Assembly: GCA_009779265.1 (NCBI GenBank)
Contig: WREP01000002.1
Location: 1-64,000, forward strand
Length of the DNA stretch: 64,000 nucleotides
Direction: 5' to 3'
From: Betaproteobacteria bacterium
GTDB taxonomy: Bacteria; Pseudomonadota; Gammaproteobacteria; Burkholderiales; Rhodocyclaceae
The stretch's first letter is position 1, and each line of letters begins with the position of its first letter. Under the pieces are notes generated by a model. That model saw only the letters and a program-made list of their open reading frames with translations, was not told where the DNA came from and did no database searches. The translations under genes and the position numbers were made by a program. This document shows, one piece after another, positions 40,426 to 49,668 of this stretch.

Positions 40426-41858
40426 TTCAGGTTGGCCCATTTCATGGGGTCGAGCGGTTGGCCCTGGTGGCGGATTTCAAAGTATAAACCGGATTCCGCA
40501 TTGCCTCCGCTGTTGCCCACGATGGCTACGGCGTCGCCGCCCTTGACCGTCTGGCCGACCTGCTTGAGCAGCGAATCGTTGTTGCCGTAAATCGACAGGT
40601 AGGCGTCGCCGTGGTCGACGATCAAGAGATTGCCGAAACCGCGCATCCAATCGGCAAAGACCACCTGACCATTGGCGATGGCCTTGACCTCGCCGCCACT
40701 GGCTGCCTTGATGAAGAGGCCGCGCCAGGTGCCGCCGCCGTCGCGCGGGGCGCCGAAACGGCCACTGACCGTCCCGCGCGCCGGCAGGCGGAGCATGCCC
40801 TTCTGGCGGGCGAAGCTGCCGTCGCTGGGCGCCGGCTCGTAGCGATTTTCGATGCCGCCGCGCGCCGTCTGCCCCGGCGCGGCGTCGCGCCTGGCTTTCT
40901 GCCGAGCGGCCTCGGCCGCCTGGGCGGCGAGGATTTTGCTCAGGCGGTCGATCAACTGGGTCAGACGCTTCTCGTCCTTTTGCAATTCGCCCATTTCCCG
41001 CTGCTGCGCCTTGAGCTTGCTGGAAATCTCGGCATACAGCGTCTTGTGTTCGTCGCGCTGACGGCTCAACTCGTCGGCGCGCTGGCGGTGCTGCGTTTCC
41101 ACCTCGGCCAGTTCGGCGCCGCGCTCGCGGGCGGCGGCGGCCAGGCTTTTCTTCTTGTCCAGGCTGTTGCCGATTTCTTCCATCAATTCCGCCCGGCTGT
41201 GGGCAATAGCCGACAGATAGCGCAGATCGCGCGCCATCTGGTTCGGGTCGTCGCCATTGAGCAGCATTTGCAGCGAATCCGGCGTGCCGCGCAGGTATTG
41301 CCGGTAGAGCAGGCGTTCCAGTTGCGCCTGCTGCTGTTCCAGGGTGGCGCCCAGTTCGCTCGATTGCTGCTCCAGATCCCGCAGATCGCGCTGCAAACGC
41401 CCGCGCTGCCCGGCCAGTTCGTGCAGTTCGCGTTGCAGGCGGGAAATCTGGCGTTCCGAATCGCGCAGCCGGCTGGCGGCATCGGCGCGATTTTCCTCGC
41501 TGGCGTTCAGTTCCTTCCTCAGCGCCTCGATGCGGCCGCGCAATTCGCCAAGATCGGCCTGGTGTTCGGCGATTTCCGGCGTCGAGGCGGTTTCTGGCGG
41601 CGATACGGTTTTCGGCGTCGGGGCAGTTTTCGGTGTTGAGGAGATTTTCGGCGCTGCGGCGGTTTTCGGCGTTGAAGCAGCTTTCGGCGCCGAGGCGGTT
41701 TTCGTCGGCGCGGCGCTTTTCTTTTGGGCGAAAGCCGGGGCGGTTCCGAAAAATGCGGCGAAAGCGGCCAGCAAGACCGCCATCCGGCGCGTTCGCCGCG
41801 GCACATTCCGCAATGCCCACGGCTGCGTTGCGCGTTCTTGTCGTTGGGCCATGAGCAT
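40422..41858 (-). CDS. EnvC-like murein hydrolase activator
   Basis: EnvC activates septal amidases from the periplasm. The protein of about 478 residues has a signal peptide (MAVLLAAFAAFFGTAPAFA), a Thr/Pro/Lys linker with TPKT repeats and long coiled coils (about residues 95-330). A C-terminal LytM domain follows. That domain has lost the zinc ligands: WRGLFIKAA replaces HxGxD, and SIYGNN replaces the HxH site. This is expected for an activator, not an enzyme. The exact start is uncertain (ATG at 41858, 41852, or a TTG at 41888). It is translationally coupled to ctpA. Confidence 0.87.
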   Translation of the reverse strand: MLMAQRQERATQPWALRNVPRRTRRMAVLLAAFAAFFGTAPAFAQKKSAAPTKTASAPKAASTPKTAAAPKISSTPKTAPTPKTVSPPETASTPEIAEHQADLGELRGRIEALRKELNASEENRADAASRLRDSERQISRLQRELHELAGQRGRLQRDLRDLEQQSSELGATLEQQQAQLERLLYRQYLRGTPDSLQMLLNGDDPNQMARDLRYLSAIAHSRAELMEEIGNSLDKKKSLAAAARERGAELAEVETQHRQRADELSRQRDEHKTLYAEISSKLKAQQREMGELQKDEKRLTQLIDRLSKILAAQAAEAARQKARRDAAPGQTARGGIENRYEPAPSDGSFARQKGMLRLPARGTVSGRFGAPRDGGGTWRGLFIKAASGGEVKAIANGQVVFADWMRGFGNLLIVDHGDAYLSIYGNNDSLLKQVGQTVKGGDAVAIVGNSGGNAESGLYFEIRHQGQPLDPMKWANLK

Positions 41859-41949
41859 CCGGTGGTTGATTAGGTCGGCGAAACGCAAGTCATTATAATG
41901 AGACGTTTACCGATAACGAAGTTTCGCCTTGGCTACCCATTCCTTCAAC

Positions 41950-42249
41950 ATGATCGAAAAACAGGAGCACATCGACTTGGCGGCGCGGGCGCTGAAGGCC
42001 ATCGCCCATCCATTGCGACTCAAGGTACTGTGCGTACTGGGCGACCATGAGGCTTGCGTGCAGGAGATCGTCGAGGCGGTAGGCACCTCGCAGAGCAATA
42101 TTTCCCAGCATCTGGCGATCCTGCGCGAAAAAGGCGTGCTGATGACGCGCAAGGACGCCAACCGGGTCTATTACCGCGTCGGCGATCAGCGGACGCTGCA
42201 ACTTGTCGGTATGATGCGCGAGGTTTTTTGCAGCGAGGAGTCCCGTTAG
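41950..42249 (+). CDS. ArsR-family regulator with SqrR/BigR-like cysteines
   Basis: This is a 99-residue winged-helix repressor of the ArsR/SmtB family. The recognition helix is SQSNISQHLAILREKGVL. There is a cysteine in helix 2 (RLKVLCVLGD) and another at the end of helix 5 (REVFCSEE). I recall that pattern from the persulfide/redox-sensing members YgaV, BigR and SqrR; metal-site motifs are not evident. A third cysteine is in HEACVQEI. Its stop abuts the rhodanese start. It probably regulates itself and that gene; the ATG at 41950 was preferred to a TTG at 41929. Confidence 0.85.
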   Translation: MIEKQEHIDLAARALKAIAHPLRLKVLCVLGDHEACVQEIVEAVGTSQSNISQHLAILREKGVLMTRKDANRVYYRVGDQRTLQLVGMMREVFCSEESR

Positions 42250-42675
42250 ATGCCGATGGAATTTATCAACCAGAACATTTTTCTCATCGCGGTGGTCGTG
42301 ATCAGCGGCCTTGGGCTGATGTGGCCCCTGTTGACCGGCACGGCCGGCAGGGGTCTGACTCCGGCCGAGGCGACGCTGCTGATCAACCGCGAGGATGCCT
42401 ACATTCTCGATGTGCGCGAGGCGGATGAATTCGTCAACGGGCACCTGCCGGAAGCCCGGAATATCCCGCTCGGCAAGCTCTCCGAGCGTATCGGCGAACT
42501 GGAAAAGTTCAAGGAGCGCGCCCTGCTCATCTGCTGCGCCGCCGGCGTCCGTTCCGGCAAGGCCAGCGCGCAATTGAAAAAAAATGGTTTCAGCAAGACG
42601 CACAACCTGGCCGGTGGCGTCGACGCCTGGGTGGCCGCCGGTTATCCGGTGAAAAAGGGCAAGCGCGACAAATGA
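42250..42675 (+). CDS. Membrane-anchored rhodanese-domain sulfurtransferase
   Basis: This 141-residue protein has one N-terminal transmembrane helix (about residues 10-28, IFLIAVVVISGLGLMW) and a single rhodanese domain. The active-site loop is CCAAGVRSGKA; the second cysteine is the likely persulfide carrier. Conserved ILDVREADEFVNGHLPEA precedes it. It directly follows the ArsR gene and overlaps grxC as ATGA, so persulfide handling with glutathione-linked reduction is a reasonable inference. Confidence 0.88.
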   Translation: MPMEFINQNIFLIAVVVISGLGLMWPLLTGTAGRGLTPAEATLLINREDAYILDVREADEFVNGHLPEARNIPLGKLSERIGELEKFKERALLICCAAGVRSGKASAQLKKNGFSKTHNLAGGVDAWVAAGYPVKKGKRDK

Positions 42676-42938
42676 ACCCCGTCCTGATGTACACCACCGC
42701 GGTCTGTCCCTATTGCCTGCGCGCCAAGCAGTTGCTGCAAGCGCGCGGCGTAAACGAGATCGCCGAGGTGCGAATCGACCTCGACGCCGCGCGGCGCGAG
42801 GAAATGATGCAACGCACCGGACGACGCACCGTGCCGCAAATTTATATCGGCGAAACCCACGTCGGCGGCTGCGACGACCTGATTGCCCTCGACGCGGCCG
42901 GCGGCTTGAAACCGCTGCTCGAAGGCTCCATTTCCTGA
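42672..42938 (+). CDS. grxC: Glutaredoxin 3
   Basis: This is an 88-residue dithiol glutaredoxin that reduces disulfides using glutathione. The active site CPYC is in YTTAVCPYCLRAKQLL, the cis-proline is in TVPQIYIG, and the glutathione-contacting HVGGCDDL is present. It overlaps the rhodanese by four bases and precedes secB by 26 bases, a neighbourhood conserved in proteobacteria. Confidence 0.95.
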   Translation: MNPVLMYTTAVCPYCLRAKQLLQARGVNEIAEVRIDLDAARREEMMQRTGRRTVPQIYIGETHVGGCDDLIALDAAGGLKPLLEGSIS

Positions 42939-42964
42939 CTATCCACCCCTTCCGAAAGAACGCC

Positions 42965-43444
42965 ATGGCCCAGAACGAACAGAACGCGCAGGACGAACAA
43001 CCCCTTTTCGGTATCGAAAAGATCTACGTCAAGGATCTTTCCGTCGAAGTGCCGAACGCGCCAGAAATTTTCCTTGAACGCGAAGCGCCGCAGATCGAAG
43101 TCCAGTTGAACACCGCCGGCCGCCGGGTCGGCGAGCAGATTTACGATGTCGTGCTGACGGTAACGGTCACCGCCAAACTGGGCGAAAAGACTGTGTATCT
43201 GGTCGAAGTCGGTCACGGCGGCATCTTCCGCATCCAGAACATACCGCAGGAACAGATCGAGCCGCTGGTCGCCGTGGCCTGCCCGAACATCCTTTTCCCC
43301 TACGCCCGCGAAACCGTTTCCGACGCCATCGTCCGCGCCGGCTTCCCGCCCCTCGTGTTGCAGCCGGTAAATTTCGAGGGCATGTACATGCAGCGTCTGC
43401 AAGAGCAGCAGCAAGCCGCTGCCGCCGAACCCACCGTCCAGTAA
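42965..43444 (+). CDS. secB: Protein-export chaperone SecB
   Basis: SecB keeps precursor proteins unfolded and hands them to SecA. The 159-residue protein has the family core FGIEKIYVKDLSVEVPNAP, VYLVEVGHGGIFRI, and NILFPYARETVSDAIVRAGFP, with a Gln/Ala-rich tail. The ATG at 42965 is used; the longer frame reads into grxC. It follows grxC and precedes an exported SH3 protein and gpsA, as in many betaproteobacteria. Confidence 0.96.
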   Translation: MAQNEQNAQDEQPLFGIEKIYVKDLSVEVPNAPEIFLEREAPQIEVQLNTAGRRVGEQIYDVVLTVTVTAKLGEKTVYLVEVGHGGIFRIQNIPQEQIEPLVAVACPNILFPYARETVSDAIVRAGFPPLVLQPVNFEGMYMQRLQEQQQAAAAEPTVQ

Positions 43445-43454
43445 GGAACGACTC

Positions 43455-43904
43455 ATGCGCCGCCGCTTGCTTCCCCTCCTGTCGGCCCTGCTGCTGACCG
43501 GCCTTGCCGGGGCCGCGGCGGCCGCTGAGTTCCGCAGCGTCGCCGTGCCGGCGGCCATTCTCTACGACACGCCCTCGCTCAAGGGCCAGAAGCTCTACCT
43601 GATCAAGGCGCAAACACCGGTCGAGGTCATCGTCCGGCTCGAAGGCTGGGTCAAGGTGCGCGACGCCGAAGGCGCGCTGGCCTGGATCGAGGCCAGCAAT
43701 CTGGCGGAACAGCGCAATCTGGTGGTCATCGCGCCGCGGGCGGAAATCCGCCAGGCCGGCAATCACGATGCGCCAGTCGTGGTCGAACTGGACAAATCAG
43801 TCGCCGTCGAATTGCTCGGCCCGGCAGCGCCGGGCTGGGTGCGCGTCAAGCACCGCGACGGCGCGACTGGCTTTATGCACGTCACCCAAGTCTGGGGCCT
43901 GTGA
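43455..43904 (+). CDS. Exported bacterial SH3-domain protein
   Basis: This 149-residue precursor has a signal peptide ([17 protein letters not shown]) and two SH3-like units, around residues 30-80 ([17 protein letters not shown]) and 100-149 ([20 protein letters not shown]). Bacterial SH3 domains commonly bind cell-wall peptides, so a periplasmic wall-associated role is likely but not defined. It overlaps gpsA as GTGA and lies ten bases after secB. Confidence 0.82.
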   Translation: MRRRLLPLLSALLLTGLAGAAAAAEFRSVAVPAAILYDTPSLKGQKLYLIKAQTPVEVIVRLEGWVKVRDAEGALAWIEASNLAEQRNLVVIAPRAEIRQAGNHDAPVVVELDKSVAVELLGPAAPGWVRVKHRDGATGFMHVTQVWGL

Positions 43905-44887
43905 AGCTGACCATACTCGGCGCCGGTGCCTGGGGTACGGCGCTGGCCATCGCCTTTGCCGGTCGGCATCAGGTCACGCTCTGGTCGCGCGAGGCCGATG
44001 TCGTTGCCGATCTGCGCGCCGGCCGCGAAAACCGTTTTCTGCCCGGCTATCCGCTGCCGGAAGGCGTGACGGTGGCGGCCGATATCGCCGCCGCCGTCGC
44101 CAACGCCGAATTGCTGCTCATCGCCACGCCCATCGCCGGCCTGCGCCCGACCGCCGAAAAGCTGCGCGAACTGGCCTGCCGGCAGCCGATCCTGTGGGTC
44201 TGCAAGGGCTTCGAGGCAGGCAGCGGCAAGCTGCCGCATCAGGTGGTCGGCGAGGTATTGGGAGCCGCTGCCATATTCGGCGCTCTCTCCGGCCCAAGCT
44301 TTGCCGAGGAAGTCGCCGCCGGCCAGCCGACGGCGATCACGCTGGCCGCCAACGACCCGCTTTTCGCCCGCGAGGCGGCGCGGCAATTGCACGGCGCTTC
44401 GCTGCGCATCTACGCCAACGACGATCTGGCCGGTGTCGAAGTCGGCGGCGCCGTCAAGAACGTGCTGGCCATCGCCACTGGCATCTGCGACGGCCTCGGC
44501 CTCGGGCTGAACTCGCGAGCCGCGCTGATGACCCGCGGCCTGGCCGAAATCGCCCGCCTCGGCGTCGCCCTCGGCGGGCGGCGCGAAACCTTCATGGGGC
44601 TGGCCGGCATGGGCGACCTGATCCTCACCTGCACCGGCGACCTCTCGCGCAATCGCCGCGTCGGCCTGGCGCTGGCGCAGGACAAATTGCTGCCGCAAAT
44701 TCTCGACGAACTCGGCCATGTCGCCGAAGGCGTCCTCACCGCCCGCGAGGTCGACCGTCTGGCCCGGGAACGGAGCGTCGACATGCCGATCAGCGTGGCC
44801 GTCGCCGCCGTCCTCGACGGCCGCCTGCGCGCGGCGCAGGCGCTCGCCCAACTCATGGCGCGCGACCCGAAAGAGGAATTGGCCTGA
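43901..44887 (+). CDS. gpsA: Glycerol-3-phosphate dehydrogenase [NAD(P)+]
   Basis: GpsA makes sn-glycerol-3-phosphate for phospholipids, which feeds PlsY (encoded at 22.2 kb). The 328-residue protein has the Rossmann start [14 protein letters not shown], the segment [13 protein letters not shown], the catalytic lysine region [13 protein letters not shown] and substrate loop [14 protein letters not shown]. It starts with GTG in a GTGA overlap with the SH3 gene. A dyad repeat follows its stop. Confidence 0.95.
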   Translation: MKLTILGAGAWGTALAIAFAGRHQVTLWSREADVVADLRAGRENRFLPGYPLPEGVTVAADIAAAVANAELLLIATPIAGLRPTAEKLRELACRQPILWVCKGFEAGSGKLPHQVVGEVLGAAAIFGALSGPSFAEEVAAGQPTAITLAANDPLFAREAARQLHGASLRIYANDDLAGVEVGGAVKNVLAIATGICDGLGLGLNSRAALMTRGLAEIARLGVALGGRRETFMGLAGMGDLILTCTGDLSRNRRVGLALAQDKLLPQILDELGHVAEGVLTAREVDRLARERSVDMPISVAVAAVLDGRLRAAQALAQLMARDPKEELA

Positions 44888-44911
44888 AAGCGGGCCAGGG
44901 TAACTGCCATT

Positions 44912-45016
44912 TCCAGATTGCTTCGTCGCTTCGCTCCTCGCAATGACGGCGCACAAAATGGCTGTCATTGCGAGCGCAGCGAAGCAATCCAGCCTTGTAC
45001 CGCCTTGTCTCCCTAA
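44912..45016. repeat. Dyad repeat between gpsA and trmL
   Basis: This is a full copy with both arms: gattgcttcgtcgcttcgct...cgcaatgac and gtcattgcgagcg...gaagcaatcc, followed by the tail ending ccctaaac. The tail provides the TAG stop of trmL on the minus strand. The dyad could also serve as a bidirectional terminator for two converging genes. Confidence 0.88.
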
Positions 45017-45477
45017 ACCGCCCCGGCGAAGCCGTTTTGCCGCCAGGCCTCGAACACGGTCACGGCAACGGCGTTGGACAGATTGAGGCTGCGCTGGCCG
45101 GCCAGCATCGGCAGGCGCAAACGTTGTTCCGGCGCGAACTCGGCGAGCATTTCCGGCGGCAGGCCGCTGGTCTCGCGGCCAAAAACAAAAGCGTCCCCAG
45201 CCTGAAGGGCCATCGCGAACGGCGTGGCCGTGCCCTGCGTCGTCATCGCCAGCAAGCGGCGGCCAGCCAGCGCCGCCTTGCAGGCCGGCCAGTCCGGGTG
45301 GCGCCGGACGCGGGCGTATTCGTGATAATCCAGCCCGGCGCGGCGCAACCCCTTGTCGCTCATGTCGAAGCCAAGCGGCTCGACCAGATGCAGTTCAGCG
45401 CCGCTGTTGGCGCACAGGCGGATGATATTGCCGGTGTTTGGCGGAATTTCCGGCTGAAAGAGGATGACGGCGAACAT
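45013..45477 (-). CDS. trmL: tRNA 2'-O-methyltransferase TrmL
   Basis: TrmL (SPOUT family) methylates the 2'-O of the wobble base in tRNA-Leu isoacceptors. The 154-residue knotted methyltransferase begins MFAVILFQPEIPPNTGNIIRL, with FVFGRETSGLP and LRLPMLAGQRSLNLSNAVAV as family motifs. Its stop codon is contributed by the dyad repeat tail, but family length and C-terminus look normal. Dyad repeats flank it on both sides. Confidence 0.94.
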   Translation of the reverse strand: MFAVILFQPEIPPNTGNIIRLCANSGAELHLVEPLGFDMSDKGLRRAGLDYHEYARVRRHPDWPACKAALAGRRLLAMTTQGTATPFAMALQAGDAFVFGRETSGLPPEMLAEFAPEQRLRLPMLAGQRSLNLSNAVAVTVFEAWRQNGFAGAV

Positions 45478-45510
45478 GGGCGGGGCGGGTCTGAAAAAAC
45501 CGGATTAGAG

Positions 45511-45627
45511 CAGTTTTGCTTCTGGATTGCTCGTCGCTTCGCTCCTCGCAATGACGAAGCACGGAATGACTGTCATTGCGAGCGCAGCAATCCAGTTTCG
45601 TACACCCTTGAAGCAATGCCGCCCTAA
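45511..45627. repeat. Dyad repeat between trmL and comF
   Basis: This is a copy of the repeat with arms ctggattgctcgtcgcttcg and gtcattgcgagcgcagcaat, then the tail cttgaagcaatgccgcccta. The last cta is the complement of the comF TAG stop. The second arm lacks about six bases present in the other copies. Confidence 0.88.
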
Positions 45628-46346
45628 ACCACCGAACGCGCCTTCAGCGCCCGCGCCGCGACGGCGACGGTGACTTCTTCCGCGCCGCATTGGCGAAGCA
45701 CGCGGGCGCATTCGTTGACGCTGGCGCCGGTGGTCATCACATCGTCGACCAGAATCACCGACCTCCCAGCAAGGTCGATGTCGCAAGCAAAAGCGCCGCG
45801 TACGTTGCGCTGCCGCTGGCGCTGGTCGAGATCGGCCTGCGGCGCGGTCGGGCGCAGGCGGCGCAGACCTTTGGCGATGAGCGGCAAGCGCCGCCGACGA
45901 GCCAGGACGCGGGCGATTTCCAGCGCCTGGTTGAAACCCCGATCGCGCAGCCGTTCGCGGTGCAGCGGCATCGGCACGAGCCAGTGCTCGCCATCCGGCA
46001 ACTCGGCCGCCATCTGCTCGCCGAGCCAATGAGCGATGGCGGTCTGATGACGATATTTGAGGGCATGGACGAGGCGATCCACCGGGAATTCGTAAGGCCA
46101 GCGCGCCACCACCCGCGCGAAATGCGGCGCTTCGAGCAGGCAGGCGCCGCAACGCTCGCCCAGAGCGGTGGCCTCGCCGCACTGCGGACAGCGCGCCGCC
46201 GGCAGGGCTGGCAATTCGCCCTGACAAGGCAGGCAGAGCAGAGCAGCGCCCGCATCGCCGCCGCACAGCAGGCAACTACCCGGCAACAAGCTTTGTTGGC
46301 AGCGGCGCAGCAGATGCTTGAGCGCTTGAGGTAAAATCCGCGTCAT
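45624..46346 (-). CDS. comF: ComF-family phosphoribosyltransferase-like protein
   Basis: ComF proteins support DNA uptake in competent bacteria; homologues are widespread in others. The 240-residue product has N-terminal zinc-finger-like cysteines (CLLCGG, CLPC, CPQCG, CGAC) and a phosphoribosyltransferase fold with the PRPP loop [13 protein letters not shown]. It is divergent from bioB, 74 bases away; the comF/bio neighbourhood is common in proteobacteria. The stop lies in the dyad repeat. Confidence 0.9.
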   Translation of the reverse strand: MTRILPQALKHLLRRCQQSLLPGSCLLCGGDAGAALLCLPCQGELPALPAARCPQCGEATALGERCGACLLEAPHFARVVARWPYEFPVDRLVHALKYRHQTAIAHWLGEQMAAELPDGEHWLVPMPLHRERLRDRGFNQALEIARVLARRRRLPLIAKGLRRLRPTAPQADLDQRQRQRNVRGAFACDIDLAGRSVILVDDVMTTGASVNECARVLRQCGAEEVTVAVAARALKARSVV

Positions 46347-46420
46347 ATCTTTTCACCAATCAAATCAACGATTACGGGCATGCTTATGCCCATTGTTGTC
46401 TTTTCCCCGCAAGGTTTTTC

Positions 46421-47404
46421 ATGTCCGCCACTTCTCCCGCCGCCGCTCCCGCTGTTTCCACGCCCTCTGCCGCCCATCGGTGGACAGTTGCCGAAGTCCT
46501 CGCCCTCTACGAGATGCCCTTGATGGATCTGATCTGGCAAGCCCAGAGCGTACATCGCCAGCATTTCGATGCCAATGCCATTCAACGCTCGGCGCTGCTG
46601 TCGGTCAAGACGGGCGGCTGTTCGGAGGATTGCGGCTATTGTTCGCAGTCGGCGCGCCACGACACCAATCTTGAGCGCGAGCGCCTGATGCCGGTCGACG
46701 AGGTGGTCGACGCCGCCAAGGCAGCGCAGGCCAAGGGCGCTTCCCGCTTCTGCATGGGCGCCGCCTGGAAGGGGCCGAAAGCCGGCGATCTCGACCGGGT
46801 GCTGGATATGGTGCGCGAAGTCAAGGCGCTCGGCATGCAAACCTGCGTCACGCTCGGCATGCTCCAGGAAGGGCAGGCGGAAAAATTGAAGGAAGCCGGC
46901 CTCGACTATTACAACCACAATCTCGATACCGACAAGGATTTCTACGGTCAGGTCATCAAGAGCCATACCCAGGAAGATCGCCTCGACACGCTCGACCAGG
47001 TGCGCGCAGCCGGCATCAACGTCTGCTCCGGCGGCATCATCGGCATGGGCGAGTCGCGCAAAAACCGGGCGGCGCTGATCGTGCAACTGGCCAATCTGCC
47101 GCAAGCGCCGGAGTCGGTGCCGATCAACAATCTCGTGCCGATTCCGGGCACGCCGCTGGCCGACGCGCCGCGCCTCGATCCCTTCGAATTCGTCCGCACC
47201 ATCGCCGCCGCGCGCATCACCATGCCCACCTCCTGGGTGCGCCTGTCGGCCGGCCGCCGGGAAATGAGCGACGAATTGCAGGCCCTGTGCTTCCTCGCTG
47301 GCGCCAATTCCATGTTCTACGGCGACAACCTGCTGACCACCGGCAACCCCGACGCCGAGCGCGACGACGCGCTGTTCGCCAGGCTGGGCGTCAAGGCGGT
47401 TTGA
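46421..47404 (+). CDS. bioB: Biotin synthase
   Basis: BioB inserts sulfur into dethiobiotin using radical SAM chemistry. The 327-residue enzyme has the cluster motif [16 protein letters not shown] (CxxxCxxC), [26 protein letters not shown] and [14 protein letters not shown]. It has a 20-residue N-terminal extension rich in Ala/Pro/Ser. A small ggGCAtgcttaTGCcc hairpin lies upstream at about 46376-46391. bioC follows after a dyad repeat; the other bio genes are elsewhere. Confidence 0.97.
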   Translation: MSATSPAAAPAVSTPSAAHRWTVAEVLALYEMPLMDLIWQAQSVHRQHFDANAIQRSALLSVKTGGCSEDCGYCSQSARHDTNLERERLMPVDEVVDAAKAAQAKGASRFCMGAAWKGPKAGDLDRVLDMVREVKALGMQTCVTLGMLQEGQAEKLKEAGLDYYNHNLDTDKDFYGQVIKSHTQEDRLDTLDQVRAAGINVCSGGIIGMGESRKNRAALIVQLANLPQAPESVPINNLVPIPGTPLADAPRLDPFEFVRTIAAARITMPTSWVRLSAGRREMSDELQALCFLAGANSMFYGDNLLTTGNPDAERDDALFARLGVKAV

Positions 47405-47413
47405 GGCCGGTCA

Positions 47414-47512
47414 GAGCAATTCTGGATCGCTTCGTCGCTTCGCTCCTCGCAATGACGGCGTGGGAATAACCATCATTGCGAGCGCAGCGAAGCAATCCGG
47501 CTTTGTGCAGAT
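47414..47512. repeat. Dyad repeat between bioB and bioC
   Basis: This full dyad copy begins tctggatcgcttcgtcgctt and ends agcgaagcaatccggctttg. It separates two genes of one pathway, so it could reduce read-through or stabilise the bioB message. Confidence 0.87.
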
Positions 47513-47542
47513 GTGAATCAAAAACGTCCTGAACGCGAAAAC

Positions 47543-48409
47543 ATGAGCGCCGGATTCGTCGACCGCCATCAGGTCGCCCGCCGTTTCGCGCGGGCCGCCG
47601 CCGACTACGAGCGCAACGATTTCCTCGTTCGCGAAATCGACCGGCGCATGCAGGAGCGCCTCGATTACGTCAGCCTGCGCCCACGGCGCATCGTCGATCT
47701 CGGCTGCGCCCGCGGCGGCAGCCAGCCCGGCCTCGCCGCGCGCTATCCCGACGCCGAATGGCTCGGCCTCGATCTGGCACCGGCCATGCTGCGCGGCGCG
47801 GCGGCGCCGAGCTGGCGGCGCTGGTTCGGCCTCGATCAAGGCCCGCTGCGTATCGCCGCCGAGGCGACGCAACTGCCGCTGGCGGCGCAATCCGCCGATC
47901 TGGTCTGGTCCAACCTGCTGCTGCACTGGCTGGACGACCCCCTGCAGGCGCTGGCCGAAGCGCATCGCGTACTGGAAACCGATGGCCTCCTCATGTTCTC
48001 GACCCTGGGGCCGGACACCCTGCGCGAACTGCGCGCCGCTTTCGCCGACGGCTACGCCCATACCCAGCGCTTCACCGACATGCACGATCTCGGCGACATG
48101 CTGCTCGCCTGCGGCTTCGCCGACCCGGTGATGGACATGGAAGTCATCACCCTGACCTACGACGACCTCGACCGCCTCTTCGCCGACCTGCGCGCCGCCG
48201 GTTCCTCATGCGCCATGAAAGCCCGCCGCCACGGCCTGACCAGCCGCCACTGCTGGCAAGCGGCCCGCGCCGCCTACGAAACCCTGCGCCGCGATGGCAA
48301 ACTGCCGGCGACCTTCGAGGTCATTTACGGCCACGCCTGGAAAGCAGCGCCGAAGCAGTTGGCGGATGGCCGGAGCGTTATTCGTTTCTCGCCCCCGCCC
48401 GGAAAGTGA
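47543..48409 (+). CDS. bioC: Malonyl-ACP O-methyltransferase BioC
   Basis: BioC methylates malonyl-ACP to start pimeloyl synthesis for biotin. The 288-residue protein has the family N-terminus (DRHQVARRFARAAADYERND), the SAM motif IVDLGCARGG, and LVWSNLLLHWLDDPLQALAEAHRVL. The ATG at 47543 is preferred to a GTG ten codons upstream because it starts the conserved region. It ends immediately before another dyad repeat. Confidence 0.93.
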   Translation: MSAGFVDRHQVARRFARAAADYERNDFLVREIDRRMQERLDYVSLRPRRIVDLGCARGGSQPGLAARYPDAEWLGLDLAPAMLRGAAAPSWRRWFGLDQGPLRIAAEATQLPLAAQSADLVWSNLLLHWLDDPLQALAEAHRVLETDGLLMFSTLGPDTLRELRAAFADGYAHTQRFTDMHDLGDMLLACGFADPVMDMEVITLTYDDLDRLFADLRAAGSSCAMKARRHGLTSRHCWQAARAAYETLRRDGKLPATFEVIYGHAWKAAPKQLADGRSVIRFSPPPGK

Positions 48410-48424
48410 TTTTGATTCAAGAGG

Positions 48425-48540
48425 GTACAAAGCTGGATTGCTTCGTCGCTGCGCTCCTCGCAATGACGGCGCACAAAACGCCAGTCATTGCGAGCACAGC
48501 AATCCAGCTTTGTGCAGCCTTGAAGCAAAACCGCCCTAAA
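48425..48540. repeat. Dyad repeat between bioC and ybdK
   Basis: This is a full dyad copy with the long tail gcagccttgaagcaaaaccgccctaaa. It lies between convergent genes. Here the tail stops six bases before the ybdK stop codon, so it does not supply the stop. Confidence 0.87.
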
Positions 48541-48546
48541 ATTATT

Positions 48547-49668
48547 TCACCCCGCTCCCCGAAACCGCAAAGCCGCCTGCCGGCTGACCTCGGCCAATAG
48601 CTGTTCCTCGCGTTGACGTTCGCGTAGCCAGCGGGCGTCGTTTTGGTTGGCTTCTGTTTCGCCGCGCAGCATATTCAGGGCATCCGTCGCCCCGCATGAA
48701 GCGGCGTGCGGCGCGATGTGTTCCAAGGTTTGCAGGATATGGTCGCGGAGCGGGATGTGGCTACCGCTGGCCGGGTCGACGTAGATCGCGTCGAGGCCGA
48801 AGCGGCAGGCTTGGAAGCGGTTGTAGGTGTAGGCGAGGTAGTCGTCCTCGCTAGGCGTGAAGGGTTGTTCGGCGAGGAGGTAGGCGGCCAGGGATTGCGC
48901 GTAGCCGGCCAGGGCGGCGGCGCGTTCGATGCTCAGCGGGGTGTCGAAGACGCGGATTTCGATGGTGCCGTATTCGGGCTTGGGGCGGATGTCCCAGTAG
49001 AAATCCTTCATGCTGTTGACGACGCCGGTACGCGCCATTTTGTCGAACCAGGCGCTGAATTCGTCCCAGGTCAGCAGGCAGGGGGCGCGGCCCGACATCG
49101 GGAAGGCAGACACGGAGTTGAGCCGCGCCGAGTCGAAGGCCGTGTCCTGCCCCTGGACATAGGGGCTGGATGCCGACAAGGCGATGAAGTGAGGGATGTA
49201 GCGGCTCATGCGGTGCAGCATGAGGAGGGCGGCGTCGGCGTCCGGGCAGCCGATGTGCACATGCTGGCCGAAGACGGTAAATTGCTTGCAGAGGTAGCCG
49301 TAAAGCTGCGACAAGTCCTGAAAACGCGGTCTGCCGCAGATGCGCCGCTCGTGCCACTGCTGGAAAGGGTGCGTGCCGCCACCGGCGACGGCGATATTGA
49401 GTTTGTCGGCGCATTTCACCAGCGCGTCGCGGATTTGCCGCAACTGGCCGAGTACTTCGCCGCTGTTGCGGCAGACGCCGGTGGATATTTCGATCATGCT
49501 ACGGGTGATCTCGGGCGTCACGCTGCCCGGCAGGGGTATTTTGCACAGCAGGCGCAACATGTCCTCGGCGTAGGGCGCGAGGTCGTAGTCGTGCGTGTTG
49601 AGCAGTTGCAATTCCAGTTCCACGCCCAGGGTCAGCGCTTCGGAATGGTGGAAGGTTTCGCAACTCAT
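48547..49668 (-). CDS. ybdK: Glutamate-cysteine ligase-type carboxylate-amine ligase YbdK
   Basis: This 373-residue enzyme is of the GCS2/YbdK family with weak gamma-glutamyl-cysteine ligase activity in known members; the true substrate is not settled. Motifs are [11 protein letters not shown] at the ATP/Mg site, [12 protein letters not shown], and [19 protein letters not shown]. The ATG at 49668 overlaps the antiporter stop as ATGA. A much longer frame upstream is antisense-like sequence inside that gene. Confidence 0.9.
   Translation of the reverse strand: MSCETFHHSEALTLGVELELQLLNTHDYDLAPYAEDMLRLLCKIPLPGSVTPEITRSMIEISTGVCRNSGEVLGQLRQIRDALVKCADKLNIAVAGGGTHPFQQWHERRICGRPRFQDLSQLYGYLCKQFTVFGQHVHIGCPDADAALLMLHRMSRYIPHFIALSASSPYVQGQDTAFDSARLNSVSAFPMSGRAPCLLTWDEFSAWFDKMARTGVVNSMKDFYWDIRPKPEYGTIEIRVFDTPLSIERAAALAGYAQSLAAYLLAEQPFTPSEDDYLAYTYNRFQACRFGLDAIYVDPASGSHIPLRDHILQTLEHIAPHAASCGATDALNMLRGETEANQNDARWLRERQREEQLLAEVSRQAALRFRGAG

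Noticed and set aside
45013..48540. CRISPR array
   Set aside because: The repeats here are 100-bp dyads in separate intergenic gaps, not short regularly spaced repeats with spacers, and no cas genes are present.
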